Source of the DNA: Neorhizobium galegae
GTDB lineage: Bacteria > Pseudomonadota > Alphaproteobacteria > Rhizobiales > Rhizobiaceae
Reading direction: 5' to 3'
Length of the DNA stretch: 64,000 nt
NCBI RefSeq assembly: GCF_021391675.1
Contig: NZ_CP090096.1
Location: 868,001-932,000 of the forward strand
Shown here piece by piece: positions 16,886 through 24,839 of this stretch (position 1 is the first letter of the stretch; every line of letters begins with the position of its first letter). The translations under genes were made by a program, and so were the position numbers. Under the pieces are notes generated by a model, which did no database searches, was not told where the DNA came from, and was given only the letters and a program-made list of their open reading frames with translations.

Positions 16886-18042
16886 CGTTCGACTCGCAAT
16901 GGCGTGGCAAATTGAAGTTCCTGCATTTGCGCAGCCTCCGAAATGGCTGTGGCAGACGGCGCGTCATGCGTCGCGTCAGGCCTTCTTGGCCGGACGTATG
17001 GGAAATAGCGCTTGAGCTGGTTGAGTGGTTTTTCGAACGCCAGCCATGAGATCGCGGCCAATGCCAACGTTCCCGTGGTCGCTACGATGAGGCGTCCGAG
17101 CCCCTGTTCCGAGACGTTGAACGGAATCCACGGCTGTGCGCTTACCACGAAGGAGAGGACGATCGGATGGAACAGGTAAACCCCGTAGCTGACACGTCCG
17201 ACAGCTGTGATCGGGGGCAATGCCAATAGACGGCCGGGAGCTCCCCGCAGACCCGACGAACAGTATCCGACCAGGGCCGTGAGCGGTACAAGAGGAAGAA
17301 CCTCCAACCCGATCCAATTCATCCAGGCAAGTGTCGGTGACAGGGGCAGGGGTTTCAGCCACATCAAAATGGCTGTTGCTACAAGCAAGGGTGCCGAAGT
17401 CAGCCGCATCCAGTGCGGCAATGTCCGTGACCGCGCGCGATGGAGCGCAAGGAGCGCGCCCGCCACCAGCGCGTCCATCGACGCCGGGGGAAGAAGATCC
17501 CGCGCGAGCGAAGGTGTCCCCGTGAACGGCCAGTAGAACCGATAGGCGAGCGAGCACCCGATGAGAGCAATGCAGATCGGCTCAAGCCAACGACGCGGGG
17601 CGAGCAGGATGACGAGCGGCCACGCGATATAGAACTGCTCTTCGATACTCAGGCTCCAGGTGTGGCAGAGTACCCAGGGCGTCCATTCCTCGCGAAGGGC
17701 ATACCAGAAATTCGAGAGGTAAAGGGCATGCCATTTGATGCTGCCGCGGGCCTGCTCAAGGTTGACCAACCAGACGAAGCTCAGCACCGCAAAGTACGGG
17801 GGGAATATGCGCAGGGCCCGGCGAATATAGAACGATCTTATCGCGGTGCCTGGTTCGAACTGAGTGGTCGAGCGCGCCTCCAGCAAAAGCCGAGTTATCA
17901 GGAAGCCGCTGAGAACGAAGAACAGGCGTACGCCGATATGGCCCCAGTGCGACCCGTCGGCCGCGAAAAAATGCGCGTATAGAACCATCGAGACGGCAAG
18001 GGTTCTAAGGCCATCCAGTTGTCGGTCGCGTGAATGAAGCAT
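16870..18042 (-). CDS. Membrane acyltransferase 3 family (OafA/ExoZ-like)
   Basis: A 390-residue integral membrane protein with about ten helices. The family signature is visible: RDRQLDGLRTLAVSMVLYAH with the catalytic His of the first helix, followed by HIGVRLFFVLSGFLITRLLL. A later conserved SIEEQFYIAWPLVILL marks the second half of the fold. These enzymes O-acetylate or acylate sugars of exopolysaccharide, lipopolysaccharide O-antigen or Nod-factor-like molecules using cytoplasmic acetyl-CoA. Start at 18040-18042 has a run of G (GGGGGG) four bases upstream. It is the first gene of the glycan operon. The promoter lies in the 477-bp region shared with the divergent redox locus. Confidence 0.9.
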   Translation of the reverse strand: MLHSRDRQLDGLRTLAVSMVLYAHFFAADGSHWGHIGVRLFFVLSGFLITRLLLEARSTTQFEPGTAIRSFYIRRALRIFPPYFAVLSFVWLVNLEQARGSIKWHALYLSNFWYALREEWTPWVLCHTWSLSIEEQFYIAWPLVILLAPRRWLEPICIALIGCSLAYRFYWPFTGTPSLARDLLPPASMDALVAGALLALHRARSRTLPHWMRLTSAPLLVATAILMWLKPLPLSPTLAWMNWIGLEVLPLVPLTALVGYCSSGLRGAPGRLLALPPITAVGRVSYGVYLFHPIVLSFVVSAQPWIPFNVSEQGLGRLIVATTGTLALAAISWLAFEKPLNQLKRYFPYVRPRRPDATHDAPSATAISEAAQMQELQFATPLRVERCPPR

Positions 18043-18519
18043 GGAGCCCCCCAGTTGCGCAGAACTTGTGATAACTCCCGCCTCGCTCGAATTTTGCCGC
18101 CGTGCTTTTGTTTGGAACCCCAAAAAATTACTTTTGCACTCCGAAAAGTTCAGGTGGAATCCGACCAAACTGTGGCCGCCCAAGCCGCTTCAGACTTTAG
18201 CCCCGCAGCAGGGCGGCCTTTAGTCCTATTCGCAGGCGCAGGGTTTTCGACTGCACGTTGTGCAGGCCTGTTTGGGACCATTGCCCGGTGAGCCGCCAGA
18301 GTGCCGGTGCGGCTTGATCGACAAGATCGCACGCTCAGCAACCGTGCCTGGTGGTCGCATCAGCCGTTTCAATGACGCGTGCAGCGATACACTTTTATAC
18401 AAATTCGGACGCCCGCGGCACATCTGTGCGACAAACCTCCGGTAGGTCTTCCATGTGATCGGTGGTGCCGAAGCAATAACGTGCTGGCGCCGGTGACAAC
18501 TCAACATGGGAGAGGTTTC
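18043..18519. other. Divergent promoter region, glycan operon versus molybdenum-hydroxylase locus
   Basis: A 477-bp region with no convincing gene. It holds the 18-bp box at 18416-18433 and an 11-mer GATACACTTTT (18386-18396) that recurs at 25622-25632 upstream of the two-component system. The left half near 18120-18180 is relatively AT-rich and could hold the glycan promoter. Confidence 0.5.
18416..18433 (-). promoter_or_regulatory. Shared box TGTCGCAC-N5-TGCCG upstream of the redox locus
   Basis: The minus strand reads TGTCGCACAGATGTGCCG. It matches 25385-25402 at 16 of 18 positions and shares TGTCGCAC-N5-TGCCG with 36250-36267. It includes the inverted repeat GCACA-N2-TGTGC. It lies about 90 bp upstream of the start of the molybdenum-hydroxylase small-subunit gene. 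It may be the target of the response regulator encoded at 25690 or of its paralogue. This is inference. Confidence 0.55.
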
Positions 18520-18978
18520 ATGGCTCGGCTTTCTATAAACGATATCATCCGTGACGTTGACGTCGAGCCTGACACACCGCTGCTGTGGGTCATCCGCGAA
18601 CAGGTCGGGTTGACCGGTACCAAATACGGGTGCGGCATTGCGCAATGCGGTGCCTGTACGGTGCATATCGACGGAGTTGCGACGCGCTCCTGCGCCATTC
18701 CGGTCTCCAGCGTCACCGATCAGCAGAAGATCGTCACCATTGAAGGCCTTTCTCCGGACCTGACGCATCCTGTTCAAAAGGCATGGCTGGAGCTTGACGT
18801 GCCGCAATGTGGCTACTGTCAGTCCGGCCAGATCATGGCAGCGACAGCCCTGCTGAGCGCCAATCCCAGGCCAACCGAGCAGCAGATCCGTGATGAGATG
18901 ACCAACATCTGCCGCTGCGGCACCTACAATCGGATCAAGGCCGCGATCGAGCTTGCATCCAACACGATGGCCGGCTGA
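18520..18978 (+). CDS. [2Fe-2S] small subunit of a molybdenum hydroxylase (IorA/CoxS type)
   Basis: A 152-residue protein with two [2Fe-2S] cluster sites. The plant-ferredoxin-type motif is YGCGIAQCGACTVHIDG with a fourth Cys at SCAIPV. The second, helical site is PQCGYCQSGQI plus ICRCGTYNRI. It passes electrons from the molybdenum subunit to an acceptor. Start at 18520 has GGGAGAGG five bases upstream. The large-subunit gene follows after 11 bases. The closest known type is isoquinoline 1-oxidoreductase or a related aldehyde dehydrogenase, in which a separate FAD subunit is absent and a cytochrome c can take the electrons. That fits the downstream cytochrome gene. Likely periplasmic by co-export with the Tat-bearing partner. 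Confidence 0.93.
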   Translation: MARLSINDIIRDVDVEPDTPLLWVIREQVGLTGTKYGCGIAQCGACTVHIDGVATRSCAIPVSSVTDQQKIVTIEGLSPDLTHPVQKAWLELDVPQCGYCQSGQIMAATALLSANPRPTEQQIRDEMTNICRCGTYNRIKAAIELASNTMAG

Positions 18979-18989
18979 GGGAGGACACC

Positions 18990-21170
18990 ATGACCATGAT
19001 CACTGTTTCCCGCCGCGGCTTCCTTGCCAGCGGCGCTGCCGCCGCCGCGGGCCTCACAATCGGCTTTCACGTACCTTTTGCCGGTGACGCTTCTGCACAG
19101 TCCGTTACACCCGAGATCAATGCCTGGGTGGTTATCAAGTCCGACGACACCGTGGTGGTCCGCGTCGCACGCGTCGAAATGGGGCAGGGCACGCTGACGG
19201 GTCTCGCGCAGCTCGTTGCCGAGGAGCTTGAGTGCGACTGGGACAAGGTCACCTGGGAGTATCCGACGCCTGGCGAGAATGTCAGACGCGGCCGGGTCTG
19301 GCAGAATTTCGGCACTGCCGGCAGCCAGGGCATACGCCAGTCCAACGACTATGTGCGCAAGGGCGGCGCGGCGGCGCGCATGATGCTGGTTCAGGCCGCG
19401 GCGAATGAATGGAAGGTGCCGGTCGGCGAATGCACCGTCGCCAAGGGCGTCATCACGCATGTGGGTACGAGCCGCTCGACCAGTTATGGCAAGGTTGCAG
19501 CGGCGGCTTCCTTATTGACGCCGCCCGCGGCCGACGGCATCACGCTGAAAGATCCGAAAACCTGGACGATCGCCGGCCGGCCGTTGAAGCGTCTGGACAC
19601 GGCGGAGAAATTGAACGGCCGCCAGGTCTACAGCATCGATATGAAGCTGCCGGGCATGCTAAATGCCGCGCTGAAGGTCTGTCCGGTATTCGGCGGCAAG
19701 ATCAAGGGCTTCGATGTCACCCAGATCGAGAAGATGCCCGGCTTCAAGAAAGCCGTAAGGCTGGGGGATACCGGCGTCGCCGTGATCGCCGACACCTGGT
19801 GGCGCGCCAAGACGGCACTCGACGCCTTGCCGATCGAATGGGATGACGGTCCGAACGGCAAAGTGCAGCAGGCCGATATTCTTGCGGCACAGGAAGAAGG
19901 CCTGACGGCCCGCGAAGCCATTCTGGGCAGCAAGAACGGCGATGTAGCGGGGGCTCTCGCGAGCGCCACGCGTACCGTCGAGGCCGTCTATGCCGTACCG
20001 CACCAGCACCATGTCACGATGGAGCCGATGAACGCGACAGCGCTCTGGACGGCTGAGAAATGCGAGGTCTGGACGGCCACCCAGAACGCCGAGGCAGCTC
20101 TCGCAACCGCCGCGGAGGTTTCCGGCCTGCCGATCGACAAGAACGAGGTCTATCGGCTGCATCTCGGCGGCGGATTTGGCCGACGTTCGTCGAGCCACGA
20201 TTTCGTGCGCTACGCAGTGTTGATCGCGAAGGAGATGCCGGCCACGCCGATCAAGACGATATGGTCGCGCGAAGAAGACATGACCCATGGCTGGTATCAT
20301 CCCTCCACGCAGTGCCGCTTGGTCGCAGGATTTGACGAGCAGGACAACCTGAGCGCGTTGCACATGAGAATTTCCGGCCAATCCATCCTTGCAACCCTCA
20401 GTCCTGACCGTCTGCAAAATGGCCGCGATGCGGCAACATTCCAGGGTCTCAACCCCCAGGGGCCAGAAAGCCAGTTGGGTTATACCGTTCCGAACCTGCT
20501 GATCGAGCATGCGATGCGGAACCCGCACGTACCCGCGGGCTTCTGGCGCGGCGTCAATAATAACCAGAATGCCATCTATCTGGAATGCTTCCTGGATGAA
20601 CTCGCGCATTCGGCAAAACAGGATCCGCTGGAGTTTCGCCGCAAGTTGATGGCGAACCATCCCAAACATCTGGCGGTGCTCGACGCTGTCACAGAAAAGG
20701 TAGGATGGGGTACGCCTGCGCCTGCCGGTGTCTATCGCGGCATTGCACAGCAGATGGGTTTTGGCAGCTACGTCGCGGCCTGCGCCGAAGTCTCGGTAAG
20801 CGACGCCGGCATCTTGAAGATCCATCGCATCGTCGCAGCGACCGATTGCGGCCATGCCGTCAATCCGCAGCAGATCGCAGCGCAGGTCGAAGGCTCCTTC
20901 GTCTACGGCCTTACCGCAGCACTCTATGGCGAGATCACCGTCGCCAATGGCCGGGTCGAGCAGGAAAATTTCGATACCTACCAGATGCTGCGCATGGACG
21001 AGATGTTCGACGTCGAAACGATAATCATGCCGTCAGGCGGCTTTTGGGGCGGTGTGGGCGAGCCGACGATTTTCGTCGCGGCGCCGGCGGTACTGAACGC
21101 CATCTTTGCTGCAACCGGCATAAGGGTGCGGCAGGTTCCGCTGTCGAAAACCAGTCTGAAGAAGGCGTAG
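18990..21170 (+). CDS. Molybdopterin-binding large subunit, xanthine dehydrogenase family, Tat-exported (IorB type)
   Basis: A 726-residue catalytic subunit. The N-terminus has a Tat signal with SRRGFLASGAAAAAGL, so the folded cofactor-loaded protein is probably exported with its iron-sulfur partner. Family segments include EMGQGTLTGLAQLVAEEL, LGGGFGRRSS (cofactor contact), PAGFWRGVNNNQNAIYLE and, near the end, GGFWGGVGEPTIF with the Glu at the position of the catalytic base of the family. Such enzymes hydroxylate N-heterocycles or oxidise aldehydes using water as the oxygen source. The downstream order is cytochrome, flavoprotein and Sox proteins, so the electrons may enter the same periplasmic cytochrome pool. 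Substrate not predictable. Confidence 0.92.
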   Translation: MTMITVSRRGFLASGAAAAAGLTIGFHVPFAGDASAQSVTPEINAWVVIKSDDTVVVRVARVEMGQGTLTGLAQLVAEELECDWDKVTWEYPTPGENVRRGRVWQNFGTAGSQGIRQSNDYVRKGGAAARMMLVQAAANEWKVPVGECTVAKGVITHVGTSRSTSYGKVAAAASLLTPPAADGITLKDPKTWTIAGRPLKRLDTAEKLNGRQVYSIDMKLPGMLNAALKVCPVFGGKIKGFDVTQIEKMPGFKKAVRLGDTGVAVIADTWWRAKTALDALPIEWDDGPNGKVQQADILAAQEEGLTAREAILGSKNGDVAGALASATRTVEAVYAVPHQHHVTMEPMNATALWTAEKCEVWTATQNAEAALATAAEVSGLPIDKNEVYRLHLGGGFGRRSSSHDFVRYAVLIAKEMPATPIKTIWSREEDMTHGWYHPSTQCRLVAGFDEQDNLSALHMRISGQSILATLSPDRLQNGRDAATFQGLNPQGPESQLGYTVPNLLIEHAMRNPHVPAGFWRGVNNNQNAIYLECFLDELAHSAKQDPLEFRRKLMANHPKHLAVLDAVTEKVGWGTPAPAGVYRGIAQQMGFGSYVAACAEVSVSDAGILKIHRIVAATDCGHAVNPQQIAAQVEGSFVYGLTAALYGEITVANGRVEQENFDTYQMLRMDEMFDVETIIMPSGGFWGGVGEPTIFVAAPAVLNAIFAATGIRVRQVPLSKTSLKKA

Positions 21171-21202
21171 GCACACCAACCGTCGCAAAGTGAGTGGCAT
21201 CG

Positions 21203-21523
21203 ATGAAGTGGGTGCGGCGCATGAGGGAAGTTTGCATCTCGATCGGTCTTGTAATGGCGTCGTCTCCCGCGATGGGGCAACCGGCGGTTAGTCCGCCTGC
21301 GGCGCCGCCGGGCGCGTCATCCTGCTCGGGTTGCCATGCACCGTCAGCCGTCGGTCATTCGATCGGTGCGCTGCAGGGTCTTTCTGCGCCAGACATCCTT
21401 GATGCGCTGCAAGCCTTCCGCAATGGCGAACGCGAAGCAACCGTGATGGGCCGTATTGCAAGGGGCTTTAGCGATGGCGAGATGCGAGCCATCGCGGAAT
21501 GGCTGGCAAGGGGAGACGAATGA
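21203..21523 (+). CDS. Small periplasmic cytochrome c (flavocytochrome c subunit-like)
   Basis: A 106-residue exported cytochrome. A signal peptide with a basic N-terminus (KWVRRMREV) and a cleavage site near MGQ-PA is followed by a proline/alanine linker and one haem motif, SCSGCHAP. The residues after it (LSAPDILDALQAFRNGEREA and the later MRAIAEWLA) match the class of cytochromes paired with sulfide dehydrogenase flavoproteins. Its stop overlaps the ATG of the flavoprotein gene by ATGA, supporting a heterodimer. A Met in VMGRIARGFSDGEM could be the sixth haem ligand. The GTG at 21194 is an alternative start. Confidence 0.82.
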   Translation: MKWVRRMREVCISIGLVMASSPAMGQPAVSPPAAPPGASSCSGCHAPSAVGHSIGALQGLSAPDILDALQAFRNGEREATVMGRIARGFSDGEMRAIAEWLARGDE

Positions 21524-22788
21524 CCCGAGCTTCCTTCAATCGTCGCGCAGTGCTTCAGGCTGGCGCGGCTCTCAGCGCGGCCGCGGCACTAGCGCGGCCC
21601 GCGATTGCGCAGTCGGCTGGCCGCGTCGTGGTAATCGGCGGCGGCTTTGCCGGGGCAACCTGCGCGCGCGAACTCAAGCGCGGCGGTTTCGACGTGACAC
21701 TCGTGGAGCCATCGGCAATCTACACGGCATGCCCGTTCAGCAATGGAGTCCTTGCCGGTTTGCGACCGCTGTCGCGGCAGCAATTCACCTATGACGCACT
21801 CAAGACGGACGGGTTGGCGGTTGTCGCGCAGCGTGCGACAAAGATTGACGGGCAGCAGAAGCGCGTCTCGTTGTCGGATGGCACAATACTCGGGTACGAC
21901 CGCCTCGTGCTGGCGCCGGGCATCGACCTGCGCTTCGACGCACTGCCGGGCTACTCGGAAGACGTCGCGCAGATCATGCCGCACGCCTGGAAGGCCGGCG
22001 AGCAGACCTCGCTGCTGCGCAGCCAGATCGAGGCGATGCCGGATGGCGGTACCGTGATAATCTCGGTGCCGGCAAATCCCTATCGGTGCCCGCCGGGACC
22101 GTATGAGCGGGCGAGCCTGATCGCATATTATCTCAGAACCCAAAAGCCGCGCGCAAAGCTCATCGTTCTCGACGCCAAGGACACGTTCTCGAAGCAGGGG
22201 CTGTTTCAGGCGGCGTGGAAGGCGCTTTATCCAAACCTTGAATGGGTCTCGATGTCGTCGGGCGGCAAGGTCATCGAGGTCGATGTCGGGCAAAGGGTGC
22301 TCGTCACCGAGTTCGGCCGCCACAAGGCCGACGTCGCCAATGTCATTCCGCCGCAGCGCGCGGGCGAAATTGCCGCGCTTGCCGGCGCCACCGACCGCAG
22401 CGGTTGGTGTCCGATCGATCCGGTAACCTTCGAGTCGCGACAGCAAGCCGGCATTCATATCATCGGCGACGCCTGCATCGCCGGCGGCATGCCGAAATCG
22501 GCGTTCGCGGCGAATGCGCAAGCGAAAGTCTGCGCCGCGGCGATCGCAAGTCTGCTCGGCGGCCAGGCACCGCAGACGCCGAAATTGATCAACACCTGCT
22601 ACAGCCTCGTTGCACCCGATTACGGCATTACGGTTGCGGGTGTCTATCGACCCGTCAACGGCGTGCTGACAGACGTGGAGGGGGCAGGCGGTGTCAGCCC
22701 GGCCGATAGTTCGCCCTCCTTCCGCTCGCTGGAAGCCTCGCACGCCGATGCCTGGTTCCGCACCATCACGGACGAAGTCTTTGGTTAG
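21520..22788 (+). CDS. FAD-dependent sulfide-dehydrogenase-like flavoprotein (FccB type), Tat-exported
   Basis: A 422-residue flavoprotein. The N-terminus NRRAVLQAGAALSAAAALA is a Tat signal. The FAD site GRVVVIGGGFAGATCAREL follows at about residue 35. In YTACPFSNGVLAGL, Cys71 sits where the flavin-linked Cys of flavocytochrome c sulfide dehydrogenase is found. A later GDACIAGGMPKSAFAANAQA segment is the second FAD contact, and the C-terminus has the FccB-type dimerisation part. In known systems the enzyme oxidises sulfide to sulfur and reduces the partner cytochrome. The partner gene lies directly upstream with an ATGA overlap. The soxX gene starts inside or right at its end. Confidence 0.88.
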   Translation: MTRASFNRRAVLQAGAALSAAAALARPAIAQSAGRVVVIGGGFAGATCARELKRGGFDVTLVEPSAIYTACPFSNGVLAGLRPLSRQQFTYDALKTDGLAVVAQRATKIDGQQKRVSLSDGTILGYDRLVLAPGIDLRFDALPGYSEDVAQIMPHAWKAGEQTSLLRSQIEAMPDGGTVIISVPANPYRCPPGPYERASLIAYYLRTQKPRAKLIVLDAKDTFSKQGLFQAAWKALYPNLEWVSMSSGGKVIEVDVGQRVLVTEFGRHKADVANVIPPQRAGEIAALAGATDRSGWCPIDPVTFESRQQAGIHIIGDACIAGGMPKSAFAANAQAKVCAAAIASLLGGQAPQTPKLINTCYSLVAPDYGITVAGVYRPVNGVLTDVEGAGGVSPADSSPSFRSLEASHADAWFRTITDEVFG

Positions 22789-23224
22789 ATGGCCGTTCCT
22801 CATTGCTGCGTTGTTCGTCGCCCCGCCGGCGATAGCACAATTGCGCGCCTTCACTGTGGTCGGCGACGCCATTCCGCAATCGCTGACCGGACACGCCGGC
22901 GACGCGGCGCGGGGCCGCACCGTCGTCACCGACCGCCAGAAGGGGCTTTGCCTTCTGTGCCATACCGGACCGTTCCCCGAACAGCGGTTTCAGGGCAATC
23001 TCGCGCCGGATCTTCGCGGCGCCGGCAGTCGGTGGGACGAGGGGCAGTTGCGATTGCGTCTGGTGGACAGCAGCAAAGTGAACCCGCCGACGATCATGCC
23101 CGCTTATTATCGTCTCGATGGCCTGACACGGGTCGGAGGTGCTTGGCAGGGTAAGCCCGTGTTGTCGGCTGACGAAGTCGAGGACGTCGTGGCCTTCCTG
23201 CTGACGTTGAAGGATATGCCATGA
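22748..23224 (+). CDS. soxX: SoxX-like monohaem cytochrome c
   Basis: About 158 residues. Signal peptide core WPFLIAALFVAPPAIAQ, one haem motif LCLLCHTGPFPEQRF, and the axial-Met segment PPTIMPAYYRL, followed by a C-terminal EVEDVVAFLLTLKDM helix. This is the SoxX pattern. SoxX pairs with SoxA in the cytochrome complex that oxidatively links a sulfur substrate to SoxY. The start is uncertain: ATG 22748 overlaps the flavoprotein gene by 41 bases; a TTG at 22781 would give a shorter, more typical signal peptide. Neither has a strong ribosome site. The last bases overlap the soxY start by four (ATGA). Confidence 0.85.
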   Translation: MPGSAPSRTKSLVRWPFLIAALFVAPPAIAQLRAFTVVGDAIPQSLTGHAGDAARGRTVVTDRQKGLCLLCHTGPFPEQRFQGNLAPDLRGAGSRWDEGQLRLRLVDSSKVNPPTIMPAYYRLDGLTRVGGAWQGKPVLSADEVEDVVAFLLTLKDMP

Positions 23225-23679
23225 CGGAGAGATCGTTCCAACCAAAGCTTTCTCGCCGCGCCGCACTTGTCGGCTGGCTTGCACTGATTGCGGCGCGGCC
23301 GGCGCGTGCCACGCCGGAGACTATGCAGGATGCCATCCGCGATTTCATCGGAGGTGCCGCGGTCAGGGCCGGTCGTGTGAGGATGGACATTCCGCCACTC
23401 GTTGAGAACGGCAATTCCGTGCCGCTTGCGATCACCGTCGAAAGCGCGATGACAGAAGGTGACTTCGTCAAGGCGATTGCGATCTTCAACGAGAAGAACC
23501 CGCAGCCGAACATCGGCGTATTCCATCTGAGCCCTCGATCCGGTCGTGCGTTCGTATCGACACGCATCCGGCTCGGCGATTCCCAGAACATCACGGCGAT
23601 CGCCCATATGAGCGACGGCAGTTTTTGGTCCGGCTCGGTTGAATTGATCGTCACCCTTCCGGCATGTGCGGAGAATTGA
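23221..23679 (+). CDS. soxY: SoxY-like sulfur carrier protein with a non-canonical C-terminal arm
   Basis: A 152-residue exported protein with a twin-Arg-type N-terminus (KLSRRAALVGWLALIA). The mature immunoglobulin-like fold has the SoxY pattern: FIGGAAVRAGRVRMDIPPLV, ENGNSVPLAITVES and IAHMSDGSFWSGSVELIVT. Standard SoxY ends with a flexible GGCGG arm whose Cys carries the sulfur intermediate. Here the chain ends TLPACAEN, keeping a Cys (residue 149) near the C-terminus but without the glycines. It may still carry substrate on this Cys, with altered mobility or partners. Gene order X-Y-Z-A with ATGA-type overlaps supports the identification. Confidence 0.87.
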   Translation: MTERSFQPKLSRRAALVGWLALIAARPARATPETMQDAIRDFIGGAAVRAGRVRMDIPPLVENGNSVPLAITVESAMTEGDFVKAIAIFNEKNPQPNIGVFHLSPRSGRAFVSTRIRLGDSQNITAIAHMSDGSFWSGSVELIVTLPACAEN

Positions 23680-23680
23680 T

Positions 23681-23998
23681 ATGGCTCGCGTCTTGATCAA
23701 TCTGCCAAAGGCGAAACGGGGCGAGATCGTCGAGATCAGGACGTTGATCCAGCATCCGATGGAAACCGGCTATCGCCCGAAAGGGGATGGCACGTCGGTC
23801 CCGCGCGACATCATTCGGGATTTCGTCTGCAAGCTGAACGACATCGAGATTTTTCGAGCCGATCTATTCCCGGCGATTGCAGCAAACCCGTTCATCGCGT
23901 TCACGATCAAGGCAGAAGAGGGCGGCACCATGACCTTCTCGTGGATCGATGACCGCGGCACGTCGCAGACGGAAATCGCAGATTTCATCGTCGAATGA
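23681..23998 (+). CDS. soxZ: SoxZ sulfur-carrier partner protein
   Basis: A 105-residue protein without a signal peptide, as usual for SoxZ, which is exported with SoxY. It has the typical start ARVLINLPKAKRGEIVEIRT, then HPMETGYRPKGDGTSVPRD, and ANPFIAFTIKAEEGGTMTF near the C-terminus. SoxZ forms a heterodimer with SoxY and supports loading of the carrier Cys. It starts one base after the soxY stop and its own stop overlaps the soxA start (ATGA at 23995-23998). Confidence 0.93.
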   Translation: MARVLINLPKAKRGEIVEIRTLIQHPMETGYRPKGDGTSVPRDIIRDFVCKLNDIEIFRADLFPAIAANPFIAFTIKAEEGGTMTFSWIDDRGTSQTEIADFIVE

Positions 23999-24778
23999 TG
24001 CCCTCGGTCGCCTTCACCTGGATGCTGCTCTGCGCGGTGGCGGTTTCAACCGTGATTGCCGCCGCCCAGACACGAGACCCCCGGCGGTCGGGGTTTGAAG
24101 ACATGAGCCGCGAGTCGCAGGGTAATGCAGCGCGATGATACTGCCAACCCAGGCATGTTTGCCGTATTGGAGGGCGAGGAATTATGGAGGGAGAAAGTCG
24201 GCAGCCGGAAAACATCTTGCGCCGACTGCCACCAGAATGCCGAGGTCAGCATGAGAGGCGTCGCCGCGCGCTATCCGTCCTTCAGCACGGCACGGAATGC
24301 GCCGGTCGATCTGCAGGGACAGATCAATCTCTGCCGCGAGACCCGCCAGAACGCGCCGCCGCTTCCGCTTGAGGGGCCTGAATTGCTCGCGCTATCGGCC
24401 TATGTCGGCAAGCAGTCGCGGGGTATGCCCATCACGCCGCCGGACGATGCGCGGCTCGAGCCGTCGCGCAGGCAAGGCGAAGCGCTCTACAACATGCGGC
24501 AGGGACAGCTCAACTTCTCCTGCGGCAACTGTCATGAGGATCATTCAGGGCAGCGCCTGGCCGGCTCGCTCATCCCCCAGGGGCATCCGACCGGTTATCC
24601 GCTCTATAGACTGGAGTGGCAGAGTGTCGGATCTTTGCAACGGCGGCTGCGAGGCTGCCTGATCGGGGTTCGCGCGGAGCCCTACGCCTATGGTGCAGAG
24701 GAATATATCGCGCTCGAGTTGTTTCTGATGTCTCGGGCGAGAGGCATGCCTATCGAGACGCCCGCCATCAGGCCATAG
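23995..24778 (+). pseudogene. soxA: SoxA dihaem cytochrome, interrupted by a frameshift
   Basis: The intended product is about 260 residues. The ATG at 23995 opens a signal peptide (SVAFTWMLLCAVAVSTVIA) and the conserved start DPRRSGFEDMSRESQ, then runs into a stop at 24136-24138. The rest continues in the +1 frame from about 24123: MQRDDTANPGMF, haem motif CADCH, haem motif CGNCH, and the active-site Cys in RGCLIGVRAEPY. Removing one G from the GGG at 24120-24122 joins both parts in frame with family-like sequence across the join. All functional residues are present on both sides. It is either a recent loss-of-function mutation or a sequencing error. Internal initiation at ATG 24125 would give a product without a signal peptide. 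Confidence 0.85.
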
Positions 24779-24839
24779 TCGTCCCAGACGAAACATGCTC
24801 GACCCGCGTTCGAGGCAACGACACGCCACCCGACAACGG

